Shown piece after piece: positions 7,191-16,602 of a DNA stretch of 64,000 nt. This DNA comes from Streptomyces sp. NBC_00376. GTDB lineage: Bacteria > Actinomycetota > Actinomycetes > Streptomycetales > Streptomycetaceae. The number at the start of each line of letters is the position of its first letter. Position 1 is the first letter of the stretch. The notes beneath the pieces were generated by a model. The model was not told the DNA's origin. It saw only the letters and a list, made by a program, of their open reading frames with translations, and made no database searches. Position numbers and translations under genes: made by a program. Where the stretch lies: assembly GCF_036077095.1 (NCBI RefSeq), contig NZ_CP107960.1, positions 5,084,001 through 5,148,000 of the forward strand, written 5' to 3'.

Positions 7191-8474
7191 TCAGTCCACC
7201 GTGACCGGCTTCCGGTGACCGACACCACGTGCCACGGTCTGTCCCGGGGCGGCGGCCGCGAGCCTGGAACGCAGCGAAACCAGGGTGATCAGGGCCAGTA
7301 CGGTCCCCACGAGCGGCACCAGGAAACCGGTGCTGGCCCCGTGGGCGTCCGCGAGCCGTCCGGCGACCGTCACCGCTGCCGCCTGGCCGAGCGCGACCGA
7401 GCCGGTCAGCCAGGTGAACGCCTCGGTCCGGGCGGACCCCGGCACCAGCGCGTCGACCAGCGTGTAGCCGCTGATCAGGGCCGGGGCGATGGAGAGCCCG
7501 ACCAGAAGTCCGAGCCCGGCCAGCAGTGGCACCGAGTGCACCGCCCACAGCCCGGACGCGGTCAGGGTGAGTGCCGCGTACCCGACGATCAGCCGCCGCC
7601 GCGGCCCGCTCTTCCAGGCGATGGCACCGCAGGCGATCCCGGCCAGCATGTTGCCGGCCGCGAAGACCCCGTACAGCAGACCGTTCGCTCCCGGGCGGCC
7701 GATCTCCTCGGCGAAGGCGGTCAGCGAGACCTGCATGCCTCCGAAGACCGCGCCGATCCCGAGGAAGGCCACGGCGAGCACCCGCACCCCCGGTACGGAC
7801 AGGGCGGAGGCCTGCCGCTGGGAGGTGCCGGACTCGGCGTTGCGCACCGTGGGCTGGGTGCGGCGCTGCGCGGCGAAGAGCAGCCCGCCGACCAGGGTCA
7901 GCGCGGCCTCCGTGATCAGACCGGCCGCCGGGTGCACCCCCGTGCACAGCGCGGTGGCGAGCACCGGGCCGATGACGAAGGTGAACTCGTCCGTCACCGA
8001 TTCGAAGGCGGCAGCCGTGGACATCAGCGGCGAGGCCTCGCGGCCGGGTGCCGCACCGAGCACGGCCGCCCAGCGGGCCCGCACCATCGGCCCGACCTGC
8101 GGAACGGACGCACCCGTCGGCACGGCCGCCACGAACAGCGCCCACAGGGGCGCGCCCGCCAGCGCCAGCGTCGTCAGTGCCGAGACGGACGCCGCGTGCA
8201 CCAGGACGCCGGGCAGCAGCACGGCACGCTGGCCGAAGCGGTCGGCGAGCTTGCCGGTCTGCGGCGCGAACAGGGCCATGGAGACACCGGTCACGGCGGC
8301 GACGGCGCCCGCGCTGCCGTACGAGCCGGTGGTGTGCTGGACCAGCAGCACGATGCCGATGGTCAGCATCGCGAAGGGCTGCCGTGCGGCGAAGCCCGGA
8401 AGAAGAAATGTCCACGCACCCGGGGTGCGCAGCAACTGCCCGTAACCGGGGCGGTCGGTGACCGTGGACGCCAC
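7191..8474 (-). CDS. MFS transporter (12 TM)
   Basis: Major facilitator permease of 427 residues with about 12 hydrophobic segments and the loop motif GKLADRFGQRAVLL after helix 2. GTG start 8474 is preceded by AGAAAGG. It resembles actinobacterial permeases of unknown substrate, probably an exporter. It is transcribed alone; the upstream gap contains the GATCGG repeats. Confidence 0.8.
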   Translation of the reverse strand: MASTVTDRPGYGQLLRTPGAWTFLLPGFAARQPFAMLTIGIVLLVQHTTGSYGSAGAVAAVTGVSMALFAPQTGKLADRFGQRAVLLPGVLVHAASVSALTTLALAGAPLWALFVAAVPTGASVPQVGPMVRARWAAVLGAAPGREASPLMSTAAAFESVTDEFTFVIGPVLATALCTGVHPAAGLITEAALTLVGGLLFAAQRRTQPTVRNAESGTSQRQASALSVPGVRVLAVAFLGIGAVFGGMQVSLTAFAEEIGRPGANGLLYGVFAAGNMLAGIACGAIAWKSGPRRRLIVGYAALTLTASGLWAVHSVPLLAGLGLLVGLSIAPALISGYTLVDALVPGSARTEAFTWLTGSVALGQAAAVTVAGRLADAHGASTGFLVPLVGTVLALITLVSLRSRLAAAAPGQTVARGVGHRKPVTVD

Positions 8475-8680
8475 GGTCCATGCCTTTCTGCCGCCTGGTG
8501 GCCGAGCTCCCGCGGGGTGGCCGGCACGGATGGGTGCGGGCTCGTTCGTGCGGGTGCTGCCGAGAGCTGTCCTCTTCGCGCGGAACTGCGGTAGATGCCG
8601 GGCGCTCAGCAGAGGCGGAGGACGCCACGACCGCCATACGGTCGCGCCAGCTCTGCGTCAGGCAGAGTTGGTCGTTCAGG

Positions 8681-8770
8681 TTGGTCGATCGGTTGGTGGA
8701 TCGGGTTGGCCGATCGGGTTGGCCGATCGGTTTCGATGATCGGGTCGGTCGATCGGTTTCGTCGATCGGG
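8681..8770. repeat. Tandem GATCGG repeats, 12-14 base units
   Basis: Seven imperfect units of 12 to 14 bases, such as TTGGTCGATCGG, TTGGCCGATCGGG and TTTCGTCGATCGGG. They lie in the 426-base gap between the MFS gene and the antiporter. The rest of that gap contains the hairpins described next and no recognisable gene. Confidence 0.75.
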
Positions 8771-8856
8771 CTCGACCGGCCCCGTAATCGGGGGCGATCG
8801 AGCCCCTTCATGATACAGGCAGAGGTCCTTGCGCACCTGTGATTGTGTGCAAGGAC
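8768..8856 (-). terminator. Two hairpins downstream of the antiporter
   Basis: Hairpin 1: GTCCTTGCGCAC (8825-8836) pairs with 8845-8856 with one mismatch and an 8-base loop. Hairpin 2: GGGCTCGA (8768-8775) pairs with 8798-8805 and encloses a CCCC/GGGG inner stem. Both lie beyond the antiporter stop on the minus strand and could end its transcript. Confidence 0.5.
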
Positions 8857-8900
8857 TCCATCGACGCCTCGGATCGAAAGTGCCCACGGGTGGGGTGCTC

Positions 8901-10412
8901 TCAGTGGTGCGTCCTCGGGCCGCCTGTCTTCCCCAGCCAGCCCGCGAGCTTGCCGCCCTCGCCGACCGCGCGCAGCCGTTCCTCCGCCGCGTCGCGCACC
9001 GGATCGGTGGCGACCACCAGCAGCTCGTCGCCGCGCCGCAGCACGGTCGAGGGCGCCGGTACGAAGCTCTTGCCGTCCCGTACGACGAGGGTGACGGCGG
9101 CCCCGGCGGGCAGCCGCAGCTCCCCGACCTCCACGCCGTGCATCTTCGACCGGCCGGGGATGGCCACCGACAGCAGATGACCGCGCAGCCGCTCCAGCGG
9201 CGCCGACTCGATGCCCAGGTCGGCGGTCTCGGCCGGATCGTCGGCGATCTTCAGGGCCTTCGCCAGCCAGGGCAGGGTCGGCCCCTGGATGAGGGTGTAG
9301 ACGACGACGAGCACGAAGACGATGTTGAAGATGCGGGTGGAGCCCTCGACCCCGGCGACCATCGGGATGGTCGCCAGGATGATGGGCACGGCACCGCGCA
9401 GCCCGGCCCAGGACATGAGTGCCTTCTCCTGCCAGGGCAGCCGGAACGGCGCCAGCGAGATGAAGACCTCCAGCGGACGCGCCACCACGGTCAGCACCAG
9501 GCCCACGATGACCGCGGGCCAGAAGTCGTCGAGCAGGTCGTGCGGCGTGACCAGGAGGCCGAGCAGCACGAACATGCCGATCTGCGCCAGCCAGCCGAGC
9601 CCGTCGGCGAAGCCGCGGGTGGCGGGCCAGTGCGGCAGCTTGGCGTTGCCGAGGATCATCGCCGCCAGATAGACGGCGAGGAAGCCACTGCCGTGGACCA
9701 GGGCGCCCGCCGCGTACGCGGACACCGCGATCGCCATCACGGCGATCGGGTAGAGGCCGGACGCGGGCAGTGCCACGCGACGCAGCCCGTACGAGCCGAG
9801 CCAGCCGACGGCGATGCCCATGGCGGCGCCGATGGCGAGCTCCAGGGCTATCTCGCCGACCAGTACGTACCAGCTGTCCACCGCCCCCTTGGTGGAGAAG
9901 GCGACCACCAGGATCACCACGGGGGCGTCGTTGAAGCCGGACTCGGCCTCCAGTACGCCGGTGACCCGGGCGGGCAGCGGCACCTTGCGCAGCACGGAGA
10001 AGACCGCGGCGGCGTCCGTCGACGAGACGACCGCGCCGATGATCAGCGACTGCCGCCAGTCCAGGCCGACCAGGTAGTGCGCCCCGGCCGCCGTGACGCC
10101 GACGCTCACCGCGACGCCGACCAGCGAGAGCATCGCCGCGGCGGGCAGCGCCGGTCTGATCTCTTTCCACTTCGTGCCGAGGCCGCCCTCGGCGAGGATC
10201 ACGACCAGTGCGGCATAGCCGATGACCTGGGTCAGCTCGGCGTTGTCGAACTTGACGTCGAAGAAGCCGTCCTGCCCTATGGCGATCCCGATACCGAGGT
10301 ACAGGAGCAGGCTGGGGAGCCCGCTGCGGGACGAGACGCGCACCGCCACCACCGCGACGAGCAGCACGAGTGAGCAGACGAGCAGGAGTTCGTTGAGCGT
10401 GTGGACAGACAG
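8901..10412 (-). CDS. Potassium/proton antiporter (CPA1 type, NhaP2-like) with RCK-C domain
   Basis: Membrane antiporter of about 503 residues. It has twelve or so helices (start LNELLLVCSLVLLVAVVAVR; core motif SSTDAAAVF), then a cytoplasmic TrkA-C/RCK-C regulatory domain near residues 405-485 (MHGVEVGELRLPAGAAV...). The strongest ribosome site, GGGAAGGAA, sits just before CTG 10412, so I take that as the start. The next accepted codon upstream is GTG 10601, which would add 63 residues encoded by an 18-base tandem repeat (RPTGSI-like hexamers) and is unlikely to be native. Probable role: cytoplasmic K+ and pH homeostasis. Confidence 0.8.
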   Translation of the reverse strand: MSVHTLNELLLVCSLVLLVAVVAVRVSSRSGLPSLLLYLGIGIAIGQDGFFDVKFDNAELTQVIGYAALVVILAEGGLGTKWKEIRPALPAAAMLSLVGVAVSVGVTAAGAHYLVGLDWRQSLIIGAVVSSTDAAAVFSVLRKVPLPARVTGVLEAESGFNDAPVVILVVAFSTKGAVDSWYVLVGEIALELAIGAAMGIAVGWLGSYGLRRVALPASGLYPIAVMAIAVSAYAAGALVHGSGFLAVYLAAMILGNAKLPHWPATRGFADGLGWLAQIGMFVLLGLLVTPHDLLDDFWPAVIVGLVLTVVARPLEVFISLAPFRLPWQEKALMSWAGLRGAVPIILATIPMVAGVEGSTRIFNIVFVLVVVYTLIQGPTLPWLAKALKIADDPAETADLGIESAPLERLRGHLLSVAIPGRSKMHGVEVGELRLPAGAAVTLVVRDGKSFVPAPSTVLRRGDELLVVATDPVRDAAEERLRAVGEGGKLAGWLGKTGGPRTHH

Positions 10413-10446
10413 TGGCCGTTCCTTCCCTGCGTGCGCCTGCCGAGTC

Positions 10447-10590
10447 GAACGAATCGATCTGATCGAACGACGCGATCCGGTCGGACGAATCGATCCGGTC
10501 GGACGAATCGATCCGACCGAGCGAATCGGTCTGACCGGACGAAGCGATCCGGTCGAAGGAATCGATCCGATCGGACGGTGCGACCGGATC
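10447..10590. repeat. 18-base tandem repeat, eight units
   Basis: Eight consecutive imperfect units of 18 bases, consensus GGACGAATCGATCCGGTC, end to end directly upstream of the antiporter. On the minus strand they keep an open frame encoding RPTGSI-like hexapeptides. Confidence 0.85.
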
Positions 10591-10793
10591 GACCGGATCA
10601 CCCCTCGGCATCGGCCGTTGGCGGCCGGTACTTCGTTACCTTACCTAATCTTTAACGTTTTCTTGATGCCTTCGAGCATTCGTACGATCGCTACGCAATT
10701 CGAATCATCCCGATGCCGCGTCAGAGCCGTCCCGGCGCTGCGCCTATGGTTGCTCCTGCACTCCCAGGACCACCTGCCCCTCGAAGGACAGCG
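10591..10793. promoter_or_regulatory. Divergent promoter region between antiporter and acylase genes
   Basis: About 200 bases, distinctly more A/T-rich than the surroundings around 10636-10700. It presumably carries the divergent promoters, but I cannot fix -35/-10 boxes with confidence. Confidence 0.4.
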
Positions 10794-13562
10794 ATGCCCG
10801 CCAACACAACCGCCCCTTCCGGTTCCACCGGCACCACCGGTTCGGCCGGTGCCGCCGGTGCGAAGACCGGCAGGAAGAAGGGGCGACGTGCCCGCCTGAT
10901 CGTGATCGTTCTGGTGCTGGCGCTTGTCGCGGGTATCGGTTACGGGACGTTCTGGTCCGTATCCACCGTGCGGGCCTCGTACCCGCAGACGACCGGGTCG
11001 ACGAAGCTCGACGGCCTCGACGGGAACGTCGACGTCAAACGCGACAGCTACGGAATCCCGCAGCTGTACGCGGACTCGGACGCCGACCTCTTCCGCGCCC
11101 AGGGCTTCGTCCAGGCGCAGGACCGCTTCTGGGAGATGGACGTCCGCCGTCACATGACGGCCGGCCGGCTCTCCGAGATGTTCGGCTCCGGACAGGTCGA
11201 GACGGACTCCTTCCTGCGCACGCTGGGCTGGCGCAAGGTCGCGCAGGAGGAGTACGACAACGTCCTGTCCGAGGAGACCAAGAAGAACCTCCAGGCGTAC
11301 GCGGACGGCGTGAACGCCTACCTCAAGGGGCGCGACGGCAAGGACATCTCCGTCGAGTACGCGGCCCTCGGCTTCACCAACGACTACAAGCCGACCGAGT
11401 GGACCCCGGTCGACTCGGTCGCCTGGCTCAAGGCCATGGCCTGGGACCTGCGCGGGAACATGCAGGACGAGATCGACCGCTCGCTGATGACCAGCAGGCT
11501 CGACGCGAAGCAGATCGAGGACCTCTACCCGGCGTACCCGTACGACAAGCACCGGCCGATCGTCGACCAGGGTGCGATCTCCCCGGTCACCGGGAAGTTC
11601 GACCCGGACGCGACCCCGTCCGACAACATCGGCTCGGACACCGCGCAGGGCGCCACCGAGGGCCTGAACACCCAGCTCTCCGCGCTCTCCGACACCCTCG
11701 ACCAGATCCCGGCGCTGCTCGGCCCGAACGGCAACGGCATCGGGTCCAACTCCTGGGTGGTCTCCGGCAACTACACGACGACCGGCAAGCCGCTGCTCGC
11801 CAACGACCCGCACCTGGCGCCGCAGCTGCCCTCGCTCTGGTACCAGATGGGCCTGCACTGCCGCGAGATCAGCGCGAAGTGCCAGTACGACACCGCGGGC
11901 TACACCTTCTCCGGCATGCCCGGCGTGATAATCGGCCACAACCAGGACATCGCCTGGGGCTTCACCAACCTCGGCGCGGACGTCACCGACCTCTTCCTGG
12001 AGAAGGTCTCCGGCGACGGCTACCTGTACGACGGCAAGGTCAAGCCCTTCACCACCCGTGAGGAGACCATCAAGGTCGCGGGCGGCAAGGACCGGACGAT
12101 CACCATCCGCGAGACCAACAACGGCCCGCTGGTCTCCGACCGCAGCAGCGAAATGGAGAAGGTCGGCCAGAAGGCCCCCGTCACCAACTCGGCCCCGGAC
12201 CGGGCCGACGGCTACGCGGTCGCCCTGAAGTGGACCGCGCTGGACCCCGGCAAGTCCATGGACGCCGTCTTCGAGCTGAACCGGGCCAAGGACTTCAAGA
12301 CCTTCCGGGCGGCGGCCGAGCACTTCGAGGTCCCCTCGCAGAACCTCATCTACGCCGACACCGACGGCAACATCGGTTACCAGGCGCCCGGGAAGATCCC
12401 GGTCCGCGTCGACGGCGACGGGACGATGCCCAGCCCCGGCTGGTCCTCGAAGTACGGCTGGAAGAAGGAGCCGATCCCGTTCGACGAGCTGCCCTACGAG
12501 TACAACCCGAAGCGCGGCTACATCGTCACCGCCAACCAGGCCGTCATCGACGAGAAGAAGTACCCGCACCTGCTGACCAAGGACTGGGGCTACGGCAGCC
12601 GAAGCCAGCGGATCGACGACCTCATACAGTCGAAGATCAAGGGCGGCGGGAAGATCTCGACCGAAGACATGCAGAAGATGCAGATGGACAACACCAGCGA
12701 GATCGCCGCGCTGCTGGTGCCCGAGCTGATGAAGATCAATGTCTCGGACAAGAGCGTCCGCGAGGCGCAGAAGCTCCTGGAGGGCTGGGACTACACCCAG
12801 GAGTCCGACTCGGCCGCGGCCGCGTACTTCAACGCGGTCTGGCGCAACATCCTCAAGCTGGCCTTCGGCAACAAGCTGCCCAAGGAGCTGCGGGTCGAGG
12901 GCGACTGCCTCAACGTGCCCCGGGCCGGCGGTTCGGGCCCGGTCGACGAGCAGGGCAGGCTGGTGCGCGAGTGCGGCCAGCGGGACGCGGACTCCGCCCA
13001 GCCCGACGGCGGTGACCGCTGGTACAAGGTGGTCGCCGAGCTGATGGACGACCAGAACAGCGACTGGTGGAAGGCGCCGAAGAGCGGCCGGGACGAGCCG
13101 ACCGAGAACCGTGACCAGCTCTTCGCCCGCGCCATGGAGGACGCCCGCTGGGAGCTGACCGCCAAGCTCGGCAAGGACATCACCACCTGGAGCTGGGGCC
13201 GGCTGCACCAGCTGACCCTGAAGAACCAGACCCTCGGCACCGAGGGCCCCGGCCTGCTCCAGCGGGCCCTCAACCGCGGCCCGTGGAACCTGGGCGGCGG
13301 CGAGGCCGCGGTGAACGCCACCGGCTGGAACGCGGCGGGCGGCTACGAGGTCGTCTGGGTCCCGTCGATGCGGATGGTGGTCAACGTGGGGGACTGGGAC
13401 AAGTCCCGCTGGATCAACCTCACCGGCGCCTCCGGGCACGCGTTCAGCGCGCACTACACCGACCAGACCGACAAGTGGGTCAACGGTGAACTGCTCGACT
13501 GGTCCTTCGGCACCAACGCCGTCGGCAAGTCGACGACCGACACCCTGACCCTCAAGCCATAG
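10794..13562 (+). CDS. Penicillin acylase family hydrolase, membrane-anchored
   Basis: Ntn-hydrolase of 922 residues of the penicillin/acyl-homoserine-lactone acylase family. A Gly/Thr-rich N-terminus and a single helix (about 34-55) precede the A-chain motifs (RDSYGIPQLYADSDADLFRAQGF). The nucleophile is Ser318 in GSNSWVVSG, where the precursor self-cleaves. LANDPHL follows, as in the family. Near the C-terminus are LHQLTLKN and NVGDWDKSRWI. ATG 10794 follows GAAGGA. The acyl-amide substrate (penicillin, AHL, lipopeptide or other) is not predictable. Expected location is the outer face of the membrane. Confidence 0.85.
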   Translation: MPANTTAPSGSTGTTGSAGAAGAKTGRKKGRRARLIVIVLVLALVAGIGYGTFWSVSTVRASYPQTTGSTKLDGLDGNVDVKRDSYGIPQLYADSDADLFRAQGFVQAQDRFWEMDVRRHMTAGRLSEMFGSGQVETDSFLRTLGWRKVAQEEYDNVLSEETKKNLQAYADGVNAYLKGRDGKDISVEYAALGFTNDYKPTEWTPVDSVAWLKAMAWDLRGNMQDEIDRSLMTSRLDAKQIEDLYPAYPYDKHRPIVDQGAISPVTGKFDPDATPSDNIGSDTAQGATEGLNTQLSALSDTLDQIPALLGPNGNGIGSNSWVVSGNYTTTGKPLLANDPHLAPQLPSLWYQMGLHCREISAKCQYDTAGYTFSGMPGVIIGHNQDIAWGFTNLGADVTDLFLEKVSGDGYLYDGKVKPFTTREETIKVAGGKDRTITIRETNNGPLVSDRSSEMEKVGQKAPVTNSAPDRADGYAVALKWTALDPGKSMDAVFELNRAKDFKTFRAAAEHFEVPSQNLIYADTDGNIGYQAPGKIPVRVDGDGTMPSPGWSSKYGWKKEPIPFDELPYEYNPKRGYIVTANQAVIDEKKYPHLLTKDWGYGSRSQRIDDLIQSKIKGGGKISTEDMQKMQMDNTSEIAALLVPELMKINVSDKSVREAQKLLEGWDYTQESDSAAAAYFNAVWRNILKLAFGNKLPKELRVEGDCLNVPRAGGSGPVDEQGRLVRECGQRDADSAQPDGGDRWYKVVAELMDDQNSDWWKAPKSGRDEPTENRDQLFARAMEDARWELTAKLGKDITTWSWGRLHQLTLKNQTLGTEGPGLLQRALNRGPWNLGGGEAAVNATGWNAAGGYEVVWVPSMRMVVNVGDWDKSRWINLTGASGHAFSAHYTDQTDKWVNGELLDWSFGTNAVGKSTTDTLTLKP

Positions 13563-13574
13563 GACGAGAGGGCC

Positions 13575-14156
13575 CTAGCGGCTCGTCCGGCGGCTCGCCG
13601 CCGGTGTCACCACCACATCGACGGGGTGGTCGTGCGGTTCCTCCGGGACCCGCGCGACCACCTCGTCGTCGTACAGCAGGACGATCAGCGCCGGATGCGC
13701 GTCCGCCGCCGTGAGCCGCGCCAGCACCCGGTCGTAGCTGCCGCCGCCGCGGCCGAGCCGCATGCCCCGGGCGTCCACCGCGAGCCCCGGCAGCAGGACC
13801 GCGTCGGCCTCCAGGACGGCGTCGCGGCCCAGCGGCTCCCCGTCCGGCTCCAGCAGCCCGCGGCCGGCCCGGACGAGACGACCGGGCCCTTCGTACGGCG
13901 CCCAGTCCAGATCGTTGTCCGCGAGGAGCACCGGCAGCAGCACCCGCACGCCCCGGGCGCGCAGCGCGTCCAGCAGGGTGCGGGTACCGGGCTCGGTGCC
14001 CACCGAGACGTACGCGGCGACGGTACGGGCCCCGGACAACTCCGGAAGAGACAATGCGTTCCGCGACAGAACCGCATCGGCGTTCTCCACGTCTTCCCCG
14101 GTCAGAAGGCGTCGCGCGGCCAGCAGTTCACGCCGGAGCAGCGTCTTTCGGGACAT
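13575..14156 (-). CDS. fthC: 5-formyltetrahydrofolate cyclo-ligase
   Basis: Protein of 193 residues. It converts 5-formyl-THF to 5,10-methenyl-THF with ATP, recycling a folate storage form. Evidence is the N-terminal basic helix (SRKTLLRRELLAAR), the PGLAVDARGMRLGRGGGSYDR signature and the C-terminal DHPVDVVVTP. Start ATG 14156. It is divergent from galU and convergent with the acylase gene, 12 bases beyond the latter's stop. Confidence 0.9.
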   Translation of the reverse strand: MSRKTLLRRELLAARRLLTGEDVENADAVLSRNALSLPELSGARTVAAYVSVGTEPGTRTLLDALRARGVRVLLPVLLADNDLDWAPYEGPGRLVRAGRGLLEPDGEPLGRDAVLEADAVLLPGLAVDARGMRLGRGGGSYDRVLARLTAADAHPALIVLLYDDEVVARVPEEPHDHPVDVVVTPAASRRTSR

Positions 14157-14261
14157 CTCTGTGCTCAACGGGCACCCCAGATCTCTCACATGTGCGTATA
14201 GGCGTACAAAGTTAACCGGAGCCTCATCTTCCTCACATACGCACCGGTTATGGTTCTGCGC
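14157..14261. promoter_or_regulatory. Divergent promoter region, cyclo-ligase / galU
   Basis: A 105-base gap between the two starts, containing A/T-richer stretches near 14190-14215. Both genes must be transcribed from here. No operator is recognised. Confidence 0.4.
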
Positions 14262-15164
14262 ATGACTCAGTCGCACCCCAGGATCAGCAAGGCTGTCATT
14301 CCGGCCGCGGGACTCGGTACCCGCTTCCTGCCGGCCACCAAAGCCACTCCCAAGGAGATGCTGCCTGTGGTCGACAAGCCCGCGATCCAGTACGTCGTCG
14401 AGGAAGCGGTGACCGCCGGTCTCTCCGACGTACTGATGATCACCGGCCGCAACAAGCGTCCGCTGGAGGACCACTTCGACCGGAATTACGAGCTGGAGTC
14501 CGCGCTCACCCGCAAGGGAGACGCCGAACGGCTCAGGAAGGTCCAGGAGTCGAGCGACCTGGCCACCATGCACTACGTCCGGCAGGGCGACCCGCGCGGC
14601 CTCGGCCACGCCGTGCTGTGCGCCGCACCGCACGTGGGGGACCAGCCGTTCGCTGTCCTCCTGGGTGACGACCTGATCGACCCGCGCGACCCGCTGCTGG
14701 CCCGCATGGTCGAGATCCAGGAGCGCGAGGGCGGCAGCGTGATCGCGCTGATGGAGGTCGCGCCGGAGCAGATCCACCAGTACGGCTGCGCGGCCGTCGA
14801 GCCCACCGCCGAGGGCGATGTGGTGCGCATCACCGGCCTCGTCGAGAAGCCCGAACCGGCCGAGGCGCCCAGCAACCTCGCCATCATCGGCCGCTACGTA
14901 CTGGACCCCGCCGTCTTCGACATACTGCGCAGGACCGAGCCGGGCCGCGGCGGCGAGATCCAGCTCACCGACGCCCTCCAGCTCCTCGCCGAGGACGAGA
15001 AGGCTGGCGGCCCGGTGCACGGTGTCGTCTTCAAGGGCCGCCGCTATGACACCGGTGACCGTAGCGATTACCTCCGTGCCATTGTCAGACTCGCGTGCGA
15101 ACGTGAAGACCTGGGCCCGGACTTCAAGACCTGGCTCCGCAGTTACGTCACTGAGGAGATGTAG
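14262..15164 (+). CDS. galU: UTP-glucose-1-phosphate uridylyltransferase
   Basis: Enzyme of 300 residues making UDP-glucose. The nucleotide loop AAGLGTRFLPATKATPKEML, KPAIQYVVEEA, GLGHAV and the metal/sugar residues of VLLGDDLI are all present, as is KGRRYDTGDR near the end. I prefer the ATG at 14262; ATG 14250 adds four residues. The stop lies 4 bases before the moeA-like start, and the ribosome site of that gene is inside galU, so the two are coupled. Confidence 0.93.
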   Translation: MTQSHPRISKAVIPAAGLGTRFLPATKATPKEMLPVVDKPAIQYVVEEAVTAGLSDVLMITGRNKRPLEDHFDRNYELESALTRKGDAERLRKVQESSDLATMHYVRQGDPRGLGHAVLCAAPHVGDQPFAVLLGDDLIDPRDPLLARMVEIQEREGGSVIALMEVAPEQIHQYGCAAVEPTAEGDVVRITGLVEKPEPAEAPSNLAIIGRYVLDPAVFDILRRTEPGRGGEIQLTDALQLLAEDEKAGGPVHGVVFKGRRYDTGDRSDYLRAIVRLACEREDLGPDFKTWLRSYVTEEM

Positions 15165-15168
15165 CACC

Positions 15169-16479
15169 TTGAGCAGCACGATCTGGTCGGTGGACGAGCA
15201 CCTGGACGACATTCTCGGCGCGGTGCGACCGCTCGAACCCATCGAGCTGCAACTGCACGACGCCCAGGGCTGCGTGCTCGTCGAGGACGTCATGGTGCAG
15301 ATCGCCCTGCCGCCCTTCGACAACAGCTCGATGGACGGGTACGCGGTCCGCGTCGCCGATGTCGAGGGCGCCGACGAGGAGTTCCCCGCGGTGCTCACCG
15401 TCATCGGCGACATCGCGGCGGGCAGCGACGGACTGCCCGGCGACCGGAGCCTCGGCCCCGGTGAGGCCGCCCGGATCATGACCGGCGCCCCGCTGCCGGC
15501 CGGTGCCGAGGCCGTCGTCCCGGTCGAGTGGACCGACGGCGGTACGGGCGGCGGCCCCGCCGACACCATGCGCTCCCTGCGGGAGGCCCCGGAGGGCGCG
15601 GGCGGCGAGGTGCGGGTGCACCGCCCGGTGGAGGCCCGCGCCCATGTCAGGGCCCGCGGCAGTGACGTGAAGCCGGGCGATCTGGCGCTGGGCGCGGGAT
15701 CGGTGATCGGCCCGCCGCAGATCGGCCTGCTCGCGGCGATCGGCCGCTCGACGGTGAAGGTGCGGCCCCGGCCGCGCGTCGTCGTCATCTCCACCGGCAG
15801 CGAACTGGTCCAGCCCGGCGAGGAACTGACGGGCGGCCGGATCTACGACTCGAACAGCTTCGCGCTCACGGCCGCGGCCAAGGACGCCGGAGCGATCGCG
15901 TACCGGGTCGGCGCCGTCACCGACGACGCCGATACGCTCCGCGCCACGATCGAGGACCAGCTGATCCGGGCCGACATCGTCGTCACCACCGGAGGCGTCA
16001 GCGTCGGCGCGTACGACGTCGTCAAGGAGGCCCTGTCCTCGGTGGGCGACGAGGACGAGCCGGGCAGCGGCATCGACTTCCGCAAGCTCGCCATGCAGCC
16101 GGGCAAGCCGCAGGGCTTCGGCTCGATCGGCCCCGACCACACCCCGCTGCTGGCGCTGCCGGGCAACCCCGTCTCCTCGTACATCTCCTTCGAGCTGTTC
16201 GTACGGCCAGTGATCCGCACCCTGATGGGCCTCAAGGACGTGCACCGCCCCACGGTCCGGGCCACGCTCGACGCCGGCGAGGCGCTCTCCTCGCCGTCCG
16301 GCAAGCGCCAGTTCCTGCGCGGCACGTACGACGCGGAGGCCGGCACGGTCACCCCCGTCGGCGGTTCCGGATCGCATCTGATCGCCGCACTCGCCCAGTC
16401 CGACGCGCTCATCGTGCTGCCCGAGGACGTCACCTCCGCCGAGCCCGGCACGGACACCGAGGTGATCCTGCTCCGCTGA
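15169..16479 (+). CDS. MoeA/gephyrin-like protein, candidate cell-division factor Glp
   Basis: MoeA-family protein of 436 residues. It has MDGYAV, RIMTGAPLPAGAEAVVPVE, STGSELVQPGEEL, the MPT-binding TTGGVSVGAYD and LPGNPVSS, then the C-terminal beta barrel. TTG 15169 is preceded by GAGGAG (15153-15158). The family inserts molybdate into molybdopterin, but the position between galU and rimJ-sepX matches corynebacterial Glp, a gephyrin-like protein that works in division with membrane receptor GlpR. Neighbouring moaC and mogA equally support a cofactor role, so this protein could do either or both. Confidence 0.85.
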   Translation: MSSTIWSVDEHLDDILGAVRPLEPIELQLHDAQGCVLVEDVMVQIALPPFDNSSMDGYAVRVADVEGADEEFPAVLTVIGDIAAGSDGLPGDRSLGPGEAARIMTGAPLPAGAEAVVPVEWTDGGTGGGPADTMRSLREAPEGAGGEVRVHRPVEARAHVRARGSDVKPGDLALGAGSVIGPPQIGLLAAIGRSTVKVRPRPRVVVISTGSELVQPGEELTGGRIYDSNSFALTAAAKDAGAIAYRVGAVTDDADTLRATIEDQLIRADIVVTTGGVSVGAYDVVKEALSSVGDEDEPGSGIDFRKLAMQPGKPQGFGSIGPDHTPLLALPGNPVSSYISFELFVRPVIRTLMGLKDVHRPTVRATLDAGEALSSPSGKRQFLRGTYDAEAGTVTPVGGSGSHLIAALAQSDALIVLPEDVTSAEPGTDTEVILLR

Positions 16480-16602
16480 TCCCGGGGCGGTGGCGGTACG
16501 GTGTCTGGCGCTGTGCCTTCCCGGGGACACCCCCGGGCCCCAGGCCCGCACCCCGGTGCGGGCCGTGCGGGCAACCGGCGCCCTACCGCGAGGCGGAGTT
16601 AG

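Noticed and set aside
8681..10590. CRISPR array formed by the two repeat clusters
   Set aside because: Units are short, contiguous and imperfect without spacers, and no cas genes are present.
8901..10601. Longer antiporter frame from GTG 10601
   Set aside because: The extra 63 residues are encoded by the 18-base repeat array and precede a strong ribosome site at CTG 10412.
10636..10655. DmdR/IdeR-type iron box resembling TTAGGTAAGGTAAC on the minus strand
   Set aside because: Only the left arm fits; the right arm (CGAAGT) does not match CTAA, so the 19-base dyad is absent.
16544..16563. Molybdenum-cofactor riboswitch before moaC
   Set aside because: Only one simple hairpin is present; the multi-stem structure of that riboswitch is not visible.
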